From JAHBNG01 sp039028975 (GTDB lineage: Bacteria > Chloroflexota > Anaerolineae > Caldilineales > Caldilineaceae), in the NCBI GenBank assembly GCA_039028975.1, contig JBCCHB010000026.1, forward strand, positions 1 through 64,000: 64,000 bases of DNA, given 5' to 3'. Position 1 is the stretch's first letter, and every line of letters begins with the position of its first letter. A model generated the notes under the pieces. It was not told the DNA's origin. It was given only the letters and a program-made list of their open reading frames with translations, and made no database searches. This document shows, one piece after another, positions 35,907 through 44,364 of this stretch. Made by a program: the position numbers and the translations under genes.

Positions 35907-37568
35907 TTACTCAGTCACAAAGACCTCATCCATGGGAGCCATGGCGCCCCAAATTGTACTGGGTACGTTGTGGACTCGGTTGTTATAGCCTGTATGGTAC
36001 GGTAAGCTGTTGATCCAGTAGAGGGGTAGCTCATCAGCTACAATCTCCTGGAATTCCGCATATAGAGCAATGCGCTCGGCCTCGTCTGTAGCCTGGCCGG
36101 CCTGCCCTAATAGCTCATCCACCTGTTCATTGGCATACTGCTGGGTGTTAGACCAGATGACGCCTTCTACGATGTTGCTGCTCATGTAGGTGCGGTGGAC
36201 ACCAATGACTGGGTCACCCCAATTAAAGACAATGTCCATGGTTAAATCAAACTCGTAGTTGCTTACCCGTTGTGCCCAAGTCGGGAAATCGGGAGCGGCC
36301 CGAACCTCAATATCGATGCCCACCTCTTTGAGCTGAGATTTTAGGTACTCGGCCACTGTCTGCTGCTGCTCTGGCGCGCCAGGGATATAGTCTACGGTTA
36401 GCGAGAAGCGGTTACCATCTGCATCCGCAGCGTAACCAGCCTCGTCGAGCATAGCATTGGCTTTCTCCAGGTCTAAGTCATAGTGCTCAACATCAGAATT
36501 GGCGTACGGGCTGCTGCTGGTTATGGGTCCAAAAGCAGGCTGTGAGAAGCCAGCATGGAGGGCGTTGGTGATGAAATCTCGATCGATGGCGTAGGCGATT
36601 GCTTGGCGAACTTGCTTGTCCTGCAGAATTTCATGTTGGGTGTTAAATGCAAGCCAGTTGATAGGCCCTACAGCGGCGTATCCTTCACTGGTCACGTTGG
36701 TCATTTCACCATCTTGGATGCGTTGAATGTCGCGAGATTGGGTCATGAAGGTCATCATGTCAATATCACCCCGTTCCAATTCGAGGACGAGGCTGCTGTT
36801 GTCTGGATTGATCTTGATGACAATCTGATCTAAGTAAGGACGATCGGGGATAAAGAACTCTTCGTATCGTTCTAGAATAATGCTTTCACCAGGAACATGC
36901 TCAACAAGTTTATATGGGCCGGAGCCAATGGGATCCGTATTGCGAGGGTGGGTTGGCATATCCTGCCCATCATTGAAAATGTGCTCCGGAATAATGGGCA
37001 GCAAGGCAGATGACATGGCCAACAGAATGGCTGGATGAGGGTGTTCCAGGTTGATGACAGCCGTCAAATCATCAGGAGTGTCAACGCTGGTAACCGGTGC
37101 ATACATGGATTTAAAGGGATGGTTCGCTTGAACAGTTTCAATGGAAAATTTCACATCTTCAGAGGTAATTGGCTCTCCATCGTGGAATGTTGCGCCTTCA
37201 ACTAGCTTCAACGTGACGCTTAGACCATCTTCGGCTACCTCCCAGCTCTCAGCCAGATAAGGCTGGGGCTGCCAGTTTTCATCAAATCGCAGTGGACTGG
37301 CAAAGATTTGGGTACCTGGTACGGCGGTGGCTGTACCCGATTGGACGGCGGGGTTCAGATGCCGCGGAACTTGGGTAGAGCCAATAACCAGCGTACCGCC
37401 AGCCTGAGGTTCGACCGATTCCATTTCTGCAGTCGATTCGCTAGCCGTGGATTCAGAGGCAGAATCGCTGGCAGTGGGTGCTGGTGCAGCACAGGCAGCT
37501 AGCACCAAAGCCAGAACCATCACCAAGGTCATGATGCCTTGGGTGTTGCGAAGTCTAGGTGAGATCAT
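35907..37568 (-). CDS. Family 5 peptide/oligopeptide ABC substrate-binding lipoprotein
   Basis: This is a solute-binding protein of the OppA/DppA type that captures peptides, opines or other small compounds for an ABC importer. The 553-residue protein has a lipobox LVLAACAAPAP (lipidated cysteine at about 26) and a Ser/Thr/Glu linker. Family blocks include GATFHDGEPITSEDVKFSIE and IAYAIDRDFI. AGGAG precedes the ATG. No permease or ATPase gene is beside it, so it may use a system encoded elsewhere. Confidence 0.93.
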   Translation of the reverse strand: MISPRLRNTQGIMTLVMVLALVLAACAAPAPTASDSASESTASESTAEMESVEPQAGGTLVIGSTQVPRHLNPAVQSGTATAVPGTQIFASPLRFDENWQPQPYLAESWEVAEDGLSVTLKLVEGATFHDGEPITSEDVKFSIETVQANHPFKSMYAPVTSVDTPDDLTAVINLEHPHPAILLAMSSALLPIIPEHIFNDGQDMPTHPRNTDPIGSGPYKLVEHVPGESIILERYEEFFIPDRPYLDQIVIKINPDNSSLVLELERGDIDMMTFMTQSRDIQRIQDGEMTNVTSEGYAAVGPINWLAFNTQHEILQDKQVRQAIAYAIDRDFITNALHAGFSQPAFGPITSSSPYANSDVEHYDLDLEKANAMLDEAGYAADADGNRFSLTVDYIPGAPEQQQTVAEYLKSQLKEVGIDIEVRAAPDFPTWAQRVSNYEFDLTMDIVFNWGDPVIGVHRTYMSSNIVEGVIWSNTQQYANEQVDELLGQAGQATDEAERIALYAEFQEIVADELPLYWINSLPYHTGYNNRVHNVPSTIWGAMAPMDEVFVTE

Positions 37569-37624
37569 GCATTTCTCCTATTGAATGATGTTAAGGGGAT
37601 TGACTATATACGGAGCTTACTGTT

Positions 37625-37733
37625 GCGGTGCGGTTGTTTTGAAAGCGGTATAGTCTGCCAGAAAGGTTTTGCCCCGACTCTTAACCAATCCACTCTGAGA
37701 AATTCCGAGAAGGGGCGCAGAACTTTTCTGACC
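37625..37733 (+). repeat. R1 fragment joined to R2 repeat copy 2
   Basis: GCGGTGCGGTTGTTTTGAAAG at 37625-37645 resembles an R1 end. It runs directly into an R2 copy at 37657-37733, which begins GCCAGAAAGG and ends CTTTTCTGACC. The R2 part is shorter than copy 1 and has a weaker terminal inverted repeat. Confidence 0.6.
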
Positions 37734-37872
37734 ATCTATAAAAAACCGCTCCATGCAGACAAAATCAGTCTAAAATCAACTATACACCATTGAGGAATGA
37801 AAACAAAATACCAAGTGACGATTTCTTCTCCCAACCAAATCTGTTTCAAATTACTTCCCTGAAAGTAACAAA

Positions 37873-37979
37873 GATGAAAAGATGAAAAGATGAAAAGATG
37901 AAAAGATGAAAAGATGAAAAGATGAAAAGATGAAAAGATGAAAAGATGAAAAGATGAAAAGATGAAAAGATGAAAAGAT
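37873..37979. repeat. 8-bp tandem array, about 13 copies
   Basis: The unit GATGAAAA repeats perfectly from 37873 to 37979, about 13.4 copies. It lies about 220 bases upstream of the first of the two T-tract genes, so changes in copy number by slippage would change promoter spacing rather than a coding frame. It is far too short and regular to be a CRISPR array. Confidence 0.97.
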
Positions 37980-38045
37980 ATTCTGGGTCGCGCCCACTAA
38001 CGCGAACCAATTTTGGATGAAAGTGCATCTGTTGTAGAATAGACT

Positions 38046-38074
38046 GATTACACGCAACCGAGTCATAGTATAAT
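38046..38074 (+). promoter_or_regulatory. Candidate promoter for the T-tract genes
   Basis: A TATAAT hexamer at 38069-38074 lies about 125 bases before the start at 38200. The -35 region (GATTAC or nearby) is poor, so a single good element is all that supports it. It lies between the 8-bp array and the gene. Confidence 0.35.
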
Positions 38075-38199
38075 TCGGGACGCGACAACGAAATTATTCG
38101 ATGAGCAACGATTTGAATTGAGGTCAGGAATTTTATGGGAGTAAAGGTGAGATGGTTTACTCACTACGATTTGATGATCTTGGAGAGTTCATAACACGA

Positions 38200-38808
38200 A
38201 TGAAGAAAATTATATTCATTGCTACTATCTTGTTCTGCTTGCTGCTTGTAGGCATGTCCTGGCCGGGAATTCCAGTTGTAATGGAAGTCTACTTTGCTGA
38301 AGGTACAACCTATAAAGAGGCATCTGAAATTATGAACGCTCAAAAAGGCGTGAATGTCGAGGGTATGTACATTTGGCAATATAAAAATGATGTTGATGTT
38401 TGGTCTGGCGGGGTTGGCCCCTGGACGGACAAACAAACGATCGCAGACATACGAAGTTTACATTGGTTTCAGTATTATGACACGGTTGACCACGCTCTGA
38501 ATAGTGTAAGTAAGCGGATTGGGCAGAGCGGTGCAGCATCAGCAGCCCAATATGATTCATTGCTAGCGGAAAAGGCTCGTCTTGATCAGGGGATTGTAGG
38601 TTGTTGGAAGGATGATACATGTCCAGAAGTTTTGGTACATAAGGTTGAGGTTATTGTAACGGATTCGGAAACAGTTTCTCAGGTTTTAGCGTTGCCGATT
38701 GTCAATCAGGCAGTGGAAATTAAGGATGACGATTTTTTTTTCAGGGTAGTACAGATGATGGGCAAGAAACTGCTCGACTCTTTACACCGGATTGGATTGA
38801 TTACGTAG
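38200..38808 (+). CDS. Exported protein of unknown family, copy 1, N-terminal part
   Basis: The ATG at 38200 starts a membrane or signal segment (KKIIFIATILFCLLLVGMSW). A domain with YFAEGTTYKEA, GCWKDDTCPE and VHKVEVIV follows. The frame meets a run of nine T at 38733-38741 and then ends at 38808 with a tail that has no counterpart in the paralog. One extra base at the run (a -1 shift) leads into the long frame of 38841-39374. Copy 2 (39401-39964) has the same layout and the same break. Unknown family. An earlier ATG at 38135 gives only a 19-codon leader. Confidence 0.7.
   Translation: MKKIIFIATILFCLLLVGMSWPGIPVVMEVYFAEGTTYKEASEIMNAQKGVNVEGMYIWQYKNDVDVWSGGVGPWTDKQTIADIRSLHWFQYYDTVDHALNSVSKRIGQSGAASAAQYDSLLAEKARLDQGIVGCWKDDTCPEVLVHKVEVIVTDSETVSQVLALPIVNQAVEIKDDDFFFRVVQMMGKKLLDSLHRIGLIT
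38733..38741 (+). other. T9 tract splitting copy 1
   Basis: Nine T residues end the conserved part of copy 1. Reading through with a -1 shift (equivalent to T10, or T7) continues FFQGSTDDGQETARLF into the C-terminal frame without a stop. This is a site for slipped-strand variation, transcriptional slippage or a homopolymer sequencing error. Confidence 0.75.
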
Positions 38809-38840
38809 CGCGAATCAGACCCATAAGTGAAACTCAAGCG

Positions 38841-39374
38841 GTGACGCTGCACGTCGTACTACAAAATCTTGAATGGAGCGATGTTTCGCTTTTGCCAAAT
38901 GTTTCATATGATCATGTATTGTGGTTGAATGACTCAGATGATTCTCAGCTTGGACCAGGTATCTTTTTGGATCGTTCCGTAGGTACCTTCTCACGCAAGC
39001 CAACTTATCCTCCCGTTACAAATTTTGAATCGTGGACGCTTCTAAGGCGACGCTCAATTCCGAATTACGAAAAGAATTTTGGTATACGGGTCAATTCGAT
39101 GCAGGAAATTACTGCGAATGAAACCTATTTCGTAAATTGGGCATCACCACCCGGGGATGCACTTCATGATAATGGAAATATTATGATGCATCAGAACGGA
39201 TTTGATTGGAAAAGTTGTAGCTTGTTTGATCAGGCCAATGAGGCAGAATGGTGGGGCTTAACGCTACCGGGAAGACGTAGATTTCTACAAGAAGAGTATG
39301 CCAGGTGCGACGCTGCCGAGATGTATTATGTCCCAGTAGTGAACTGGCTCGGCTCATTTTTCGAAGAAGATTGA
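38841..39374 (+). CDS. Exported protein of unknown family, copy 1, C-terminal part
   Basis: This frame is open from the T9 tract to 39374; the first possible start is the GTG at 38841, with no ribosome binding site. It is clearly the C-terminal half of the gene at 38200. It carries WLNDSDDSQLGPGIFLDRS, FGIRVNSMQEI and the end YYVPVVNWLGSFFEED, which copy 2 also has. It is probably made only as part of a fused product. Confidence 0.7.
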   Translation: MTLHVVLQNLEWSDVSLLPNVSYDHVLWLNDSDDSQLGPGIFLDRSVGTFSRKPTYPPVTNFESWTLLRRRSIPNYEKNFGIRVNSMQEITANETYFVNWASPPGDALHDNGNIMMHQNGFDWKSCSLFDQANEAEWWGLTLPGRRRFLQEEYARCDAAEMYYVPVVNWLGSFFEED

Positions 39375-39400
39375 GAATTTGAATCGAGGCAAGGAATTTT

Positions 39401-39964
39401 ATGCGGGTAAAGATGATATGGCTGGGCTGCATTATAAGTGGTTTGCTTCTGCTGGGGGTGTCGTGGCCATTGGGGTCTAGCCTCTGGGTAATCTATTTTG
39501 AGGATGGAACCACAGTAGAAGAGGCAGCTATCGCGCTTGGCGCAATTGACGGGCTTGAATACCACAGTCCCTTTCGCTGGTCTATCGGTGAAGGGGCCAT
39601 AGGTCGGCAAAGTGGAGTGAGTTATGATCCCGCTGCTGATGAGTTGAGCGTTATGCGCGGTGAGGTATGGTTTACCTACTACGATGTGGTGGGTATGAGC
39701 ACCAAGAGCCTACGAGAGCGGATTGAGAACGAAGGCGTTTCTTCTTCGGCAGCGCAGAAATCTCGATATGATGAGATGACGACAGGAATGGCAATGTTGG
39801 ATCAGACAGTCAAAGACTGTTGGTTCTCGGGGGATTGTCCGGTGGTTCCTGTGCACCGGGTTGAGGTTTATGCATCGAATGACCAAGCCGATCTGCTTAA
39901 AGGGCTGGACGTTGTTTTGAAGATGGAGCAGATGGACAGCGAACTGTTTTTTTTCAGCGGTTGA
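39401..39964 (+). CDS. Exported protein of unknown family, copy 2, N-terminal part
   Basis: The ATG at 39401 begins a membrane or signal segment (GCIISGLLLLGVSW). The domain resembles copy 1 (YFEDGTTVEEA, DCWFSGDCPV, VHRVEVYAS). The DNA just before the start (TTTGAATCGAGGCAAGGAATTTT) resembles that before copy 1, so a unit of about 1.25 kb was duplicated. The frame ends right after a T8 run (39947-39954). A +1 shift there continues into the C-terminal frame. Confidence 0.7.
   Translation: MRVKMIWLGCIISGLLLLGVSWPLGSSLWVIYFEDGTTVEEAAIALGAIDGLEYHSPFRWSIGEGAIGRQSGVSYDPAADELSVMRGEVWFTYYDVVGMSTKSLRERIENEGVSSSAAQKSRYDEMTTGMAMLDQTVKDCWFSGDCPVVPVHRVEVYASNDQADLLKGLDVVLKMEQMDSELFFFSG
39947..39954 (+). 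other. T8 tract splitting copy 2
   Basis: Eight T residues at the position equivalent to the T9 of copy 1. Here the frame is rejoined by removing one T (or adding two), so T7 or T10 would restore both genes. That the two copies are out of frame in different ways at the same run argues against a single shared mutation. Confidence 0.75.
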
Positions 39965-40052
39965 CGGAACGGCTGGTGCGTCTAGTGAGAGGAATTCTGA
40001 GCTAGTTGAAATTGGAGGCTTCACACCGGACAGGATTGGGTTCGATGCTGGC

Positions 40053-40304
40053 GTGCGTTTGCAGATAAGCGGCACGGTCGTCATTACTAACCATCAGATT
40101 TTGGAAAGGTTACGCTGGGAGGGTATATCGGCCCTGCCGACCGAGCGTCCATATAGCCATTCAGTGATGTTAAATGACTCTCAGGATTCGGTATATGGAG
40201 AAGGCATATACTTGGATCGGTCTATCCGCGGGCTGAATCGACGTCCAAACTTTGATCCAATAGTGCCAGAAGAGCTTGGTGATTGGACCGTTTTGGGCGT
40301 TTAG
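40053..40304 (+). CDS. Copy 2, middle part
   Basis: This is open from the T8 tract; the first GTG is at 40053. It is homologous to the first half of the copy 1 C-terminal part (VMLNDSQDSVYGEGIYLDRS). It ends at a TAG at 40302-40304, where copy 1 stays in frame. A T TTG GGC heptamer at 40292-40298 precedes the stop and fits a -1 shift into the next frame. Confidence 0.6.
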   Translation: MRLQISGTVVITNHQILERLRWEGISALPTERPYSHSVMLNDSQDSVYGEGIYLDRSIRGLNRRPNFDPIVPEELGDWTVLGV

Positions 40305-40630
40305 GTGATCCGCTGCATTTAAAGCGTTTTGGGGTGCGCTTGTCCTCGATGGGAGATATCGAAGCAGGAATCGATTATGAGATTGTTTGGCGCTCTGTAC
40401 CGGGCGATGCAGAACGGGACAATGGAAATATCTGGATGTTCCTAGGCCGAAGAGGTACACCAAACTGGGAGAAATGCAGGGTCTTTTATTTGGAATGGGG
40501 AATCGATCCGATACCAGGTCAAGATATATTCCATAAGCAAGAGTACGAGGACTGCTTAAGTCCAAAGCAGGTCTATGTACCTATAGTGAATTGGCTCGGT
40601 TCGTTTTTTGAAGAAGATTCACAAAGATAA
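40283..40630 (+). CDS. Copy 2, C-terminal part
   Basis: This reads on from the middle part after a -1 shift: GRLGDPLHLKRFGVRLSSM aligns with the copy 1 segment around FGIRVNSM, and the end YVPIVNWLGSFFEED is nearly identical to copy 1. The listed TTG start is only the ORF boundary. Copy 2 needs two frame corrections, so it may be a pseudogene unless recoding or sequence error explains both. Confidence 0.6.
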   Translation: MDRFGRLGDPLHLKRFGVRLSSMGDIEAGIDYEIVWRSVPGDAERDNGNIWMFLGRRGTPNWEKCRVFYLEWGIDPIPGQDIFHKQEYEDCLSPKQVYVPIVNWLGSFFEEDSQR

Positions 40631-40654
40631 GTGGCAAAGGAGAGTGGCGTCAAG

Positions 40655-40681
40655 AGCGACCTGGCTGGGGTCGCTTTTTTT
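40655..40681 (+). terminator. Intrinsic terminator after the tandem pair
   Basis: AGCGACC (40655-40661) pairs perfectly with GGTCGCT (40669-40675) across a 7-base loop and is followed by a run of seven T counting the last stem base. It ends the tandem T-tract locus, which shows the unit is a transcription unit of its own. Confidence 0.9.
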
Positions 40682-40767
40682 GTTGGGCCGGACGCCTGAC
40701 CAGAGATACGCCAATCTCCTCATGACCTTTTTTATTCTATCAATTCCCCATGTTACAATAATATGCT

Positions 40768-43700
40768 ATGCCAAGATATCGGTTGTTGCTACACAAAGAT
40801 TACGATCGGTCTGTTCGTAATTTACCTACATCTATTCGTCAAAAGGCCCTTTGGGCACAGGTGCTCCTAGGTACGCGTGGCCGCACGCCAAGCGTAAAAG
40901 GAACGTCTGGCTTAGAGGTCCATTGGCGGCGCACGCCGGTACAGGGCAATCATTTTTATATGTGGTGGATCCCCAAAAGTGAAAGTGGTCTATCTCATGA
41001 GATCCCAAGCAATACAATCGCGAACGTCGGCAATGGCCATCATGATCAGTCGATTTTGATTCACTCGATCCGCCATCATGACCAAACCAGTTACCCCATC
41101 AATCTTGGCTATCTGGACGACTATCAGGAGATTCACGTTGCGGATCTGGATCCACGCTTTGAAGAGCAAAGATGGGTGAGCGAGCAGGTCGAATATGCGC
41201 TGCTTCAACAGTCTGGCCATCGGCGGCCCATTGCCCTAACGACTGTCAAGGGGCTGCCAGGCAGTGGTAAGACCATCTCCTTGCTCTACTTAGTGCGGGA
41301 TGTTCTTCGGCAGGCAGGTGAGGGCAAAATCCTCTATATCACCTATACTCCGCGTCTCAAGCGGGCTGCGGAAGAATTTCTCATGGCCCAGGATGAGTCT
41401 TTTGCCGAGCGAGTCCAACTGCGTACCCTCAGCGAGGTACAGAGAGATTTTACCGGCATCCGCACACCGACCGAGCCCTTTCAGGCGCTTGACGATTTCT
41501 GCAAGTTTTTAGATTTGCAAAACACCTCTACTCTAGGTTCGTGGCGCCGCTATCCCCATGCACTCTACACCGAAATTCGGGCCAATCTTCTGGGGCGAAA
41601 TTTCCCCGACGGATATCGGCTATTGGGAGAAAAGGTAGGGGAACAGAGTACCAGGCTTCTTCCGTTGGACGCGCGCGGTTATGCGAAAATGCGCAAGATT
41701 GAGCTAGACTCAGCGGAAATTGCCTATACAGTCTCCTTACGAGCCGCGGCCAGCCGCTTTTTCCAAGAACAGAAGGCCGCCCAAAAGTCGCTAGAGGTTC
41801 TGATCTCGGGCAAGATGCCCCCCTGGCTACCTGAACTGAGTGGTGTCATCGTGGATGAGGTTCAGGATCTAACGGTTCTTCAGATCGCTTTCCTGGGTGA
41901 GATGGTTCGCACAGCAATCGATGTGCAAAGCCGCCGCGCGGCCAAACTGGGCCAGGTTCAACAGGGTCAATCTACCGCTTTCGGAAGTGACACTCCCTTT
42001 GTCTTCACCATTGCTGGTGATGAATCTCAAATTGTTCAACCTACGGGCTTTGATTGGGGTATCACCAAAGAGATGCTGGGATTACAGTTGGAGACGGAGC
42101 CAGAAGAGTTTGAATTCCAGCACCAGCGTCGTTCTCCCCAAGTTCTAGCTAGTTTGATCGAAGCTAGCTGGCGATTCTATGGCCACTTGCCTAAATCTCA
42201 CCGTCCAAGTGCTCGCCATGATGCCTTTATTGATGAGTCGGTTGCAGACGAGTATCTGTATGAGGATAGTGGCCGCGTTCTCCTTTGCAGCGATCTAAGC
42301 GGACACAGATTAACCCTACCTGCCCAACCAACACGGGCGACATCGGCCCACACAGATGCCGTTACGGATTTGGTTGAACAGAGCAGCCAGGCAGATTGGG
42401 CTGGTCTCCTTGAAGAGATGGTCAATAAGCCGGGTCGTATCCTCATTGATCTAACCGAAGCGCTGAATTCAACGCTGTTGAATAGCTCAGCAGAAGTGAG
42501 CAACGAGATTCTTTTCCTCCCACGGGAGATCAAAGGGTTGGAACGCTCCACGGTTGTCCTATTTGGTTTAAATGCTATCTATGAGAGAGCTATCCGGCTC
42601 TGTGAAGATGGCGAAACCGATACAATCCCACGATTTGAGGCCCGCCGCCTCTTTGATGAAATTCGAGTTGCGTTGAGTCGTTCTACTCATACGCTTGTTC
42701 TGATAGAGCGACTGGATGCCCCCGTATTGCCTGTGTTGGGCATTACACGTGAGGTCGTTGGCCAACCCAATTCAGCTATAATGGCCATCTCGTGGGATGA
42801 CCTGCTGGATATTTTACGTACGGAAGAGATGTCCGAGCTGGAAGCAATTGAAGGATATCTAGATGAGGTTGATGATCTAATTGAGCGAAGCCGTTGGACT
42901 TGGGCGTATCGACGCAACCGTCGTGCCTATGCCTTGGCCGTAGAGATCGAGGATGAGGCCCTACAAAGGGAGACTGACAGCCAGTATATTGCGATCCACA
43001 TTCATGAGGCGGCCAGCCTCTTTACCCGTTCGGAATGGTCAGAAGCATATGACCGCAACCGAGAGGCCCATGAGTTAGCGTTAGATTTTGGTGATCCAGA
43101 ACTGCTGGATCAGATCGCCCAACAGCTTCAGGAATTCCGAGAAACGCTGGCTGAGCAGGTTGAATCACTCCATCAGCAGGCTCTAAAATGGTGCGAGAGC
43201 AACAGCTACAAGATTGCATACAGAGATGCCAAAGCGGCCTATGAACTGGCCCAGTCGATTCAGGATGAGAAGTTGTTGCCTGAAGTTGGGCAAAACTACT
43301 TCACCATCTGTACCCGTTGGGCCTATCAATTAACAGAGCTGGGTGCGTCTGAATCGGATCGACAACAAGCCAGATTGCTTATGGAGGAGATGGTTACCCG
43401 TGGCAGCGAAATAAATACCAGCATGGCGCAAGCGTGGCAGATCATCCGCAACCGTTATTCAGCCGATTCTCAGATTGGGCAACTCACAGCCCCCCAGATT
43501 GAGCGTGTGTTGGCCTATGCAACCGAGTGGGCGGAGATAGACTTTGCAGAGCGGCAAGCAAAAGGACGAAGCGCCATAGATGGATCTTCTGAAGCCTGGG
43601 TGAGTGGACCCAGCATTGGCATTCATTTTATTCTCCGCTGGCTCGACGAGATCTTCTGCTGTCTGGATGAACAATTAATTTACTTCTACAAGTGGGCCGT

Positions 43701-44187
43701 GGTGGCTCAACGAGTGATTGGCCAAGCCAAAGCCGTCCATTTTATTGAGTACACTTGGTCTCTCGATGACTGCCTCTGGGATCTGGAGAATCGTGTTGAA
43801 CACCTGCTCGCTGAAAACCCCCATAGGGCCAAACGCACTCAACAAGCTCTCGATCACTTTGCCGCCTTTATGCACGGCTACCATGGTCGTGCTGCGGAGG
43901 CAACCTTGGCGTGGGAGGTGCTTGGCAATTTTGAAGAGGCTGGACATCAAGCACGTCTAGCTGGCCAGCTAGAGCGAGCATATGATCTACTGCGTCAATC
44001 CAAAACACTTATCCCTGAGGAAGTGGCCATCTCAGTCAAGGTTCTGCGCTTATTGGAACAGCTAGAGACCAAGTATGATGGCTTGACGGATGCCGAACGA
44101 CGAACGCTGGTGACCAAGCTGGATTTGATTCAAGCAGATCTCACACCTGAAAGTGAAGCTCACAACGTTTACGTAGAAGCGAAATAA
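40768..44187 (+). CDS. SF1 (UvrD-like) helicase with RelE-like N-terminus and helical C-terminus
   Basis: The 1139-residue protein has an N-terminal segment (about 1-70, RLLLHKDYDRSVRNLP and following strands) that resembles RelE/ParE toxin folds. The helicase part has Walker A GLPGSGKT at 162-169 and Walker B VDEVQDL near 360. It also has motif III AGDESQIVQPTG near 416, HQRR near 452 and motif VI RVALSRSTHTL near 635. Residues 690-1139 are alpha-helical repeats like TPR. It probably acts on DNA or RNA. It stands alone between a terminator and trkA. The RelE-like call is tentative. Confidence 0.87.
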   Translation: MPRYRLLLHKDYDRSVRNLPTSIRQKALWAQVLLGTRGRTPSVKGTSGLEVHWRRTPVQGNHFYMWWIPKSESGLSHEIPSNTIANVGNGHHDQSILIHSIRHHDQTSYPINLGYLDDYQEIHVADLDPRFEEQRWVSEQVEYALLQQSGHRRPIALTTVKGLPGSGKTISLLYLVRDVLRQAGEGKILYITYTPRLKRAAEEFLMAQDESFAERVQLRTLSEVQRDFTGIRTPTEPFQALDDFCKFLDLQNTSTLGSWRRYPHALYTEIRANLLGRNFPDGYRLLGEKVGEQSTRLLPLDARGYAKMRKIELDSAEIAYTVSLRAAASRFFQEQKAAQKSLEVLISGKMPPWLPELSGVIVDEVQDLTVLQIAFLGEMVRTAIDVQSRRAAKLGQVQQGQSTAFGSDTPFVFTIAGDESQIVQPTGFDWGITKEMLGLQLETEPEEFEFQHQRRSPQVLASLIEASWRFYGHLPKSHRPSARHDAFIDESVADEYLYEDSGRVLLCSDLSGHRLTLPAQPTRATSAHTDAVTDLVEQSSQADWAGLLEEMVNKPGRILIDLTEALNSTLLNSSAEVSNEILFLPREIKGLERSTVVLFGLNAIYERAIRLCEDGETDTIPRFEARRLFDEIRVALSRSTHTLVLIERLDAPVLPVLGITREVVGQPNSAIMAISWDDLLDILRTEEMSELEAIEGYLDEVDDLIERSRWTWAYRRNRRAYALAVEIEDEALQRETDSQYIAIHIHEAASLFTRSEWSEAYDRNREAHELALDFGDPELLDQIAQQLQEFRETLAEQVESLHQQALKWCESNSYKIAYRDAKAAYELAQSIQDEKLLPEVGQNYFTICTRWAYQLTELGASESDRQQARLLMEEMVTRGSEINTSMAQAWQIIRNRYSADSQIGQLTAPQIERVLAYATEWAEIDFAERQAKGRSAIDGSSEAWVSGPSIGIHFILRWLDEIFCCLDEQLIYFYKWAVVAQRVIGQAKAVHFIEYTWSLDDCLWDLENRVEHLLAENPHRAKRTQQALDHFAAFMHGYHGRAAEATLAWEVLGNFEEAGHQARLAGQLERAYDLLRQSKTLIPEEVAISVKVLRLLEQLETKYDGLTDAERRTLVTKLDLIQADLTPESEAHNVYVEAK

Positions 44188-44364
44188 GTGGGCTATAGGA
44201 GCAGGTCATTTTTGCGAATGGTCCACTCTACTTTATATGGGTCTTTTTTTAACACAGGAGATGGCAATGTCATCCTGCCCATGAAGTGGTTCGCAGGATG
44301 GCAGAGAGAAGAATCTCTCACCGACATTAGGATCTATTGATAAAGGTCATGGAAGTTTCTTACT

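Noticed and set aside
37873..37979. Possible CRISPR array
   Set aside because: The unit is 8 bp with no spacers; it is a simple tandem repeat.
37846..38088. Frames with SSFHLFIF repeats
   Set aside because: These are translations of the 8-bp tandem array in different frames, not genes.
38135..38194. 19-codon leader frame before copy 1
   Set aside because: It is short, has no family pattern, and is most simply the decayed start of the unit that copy 2 still uses at 39401.
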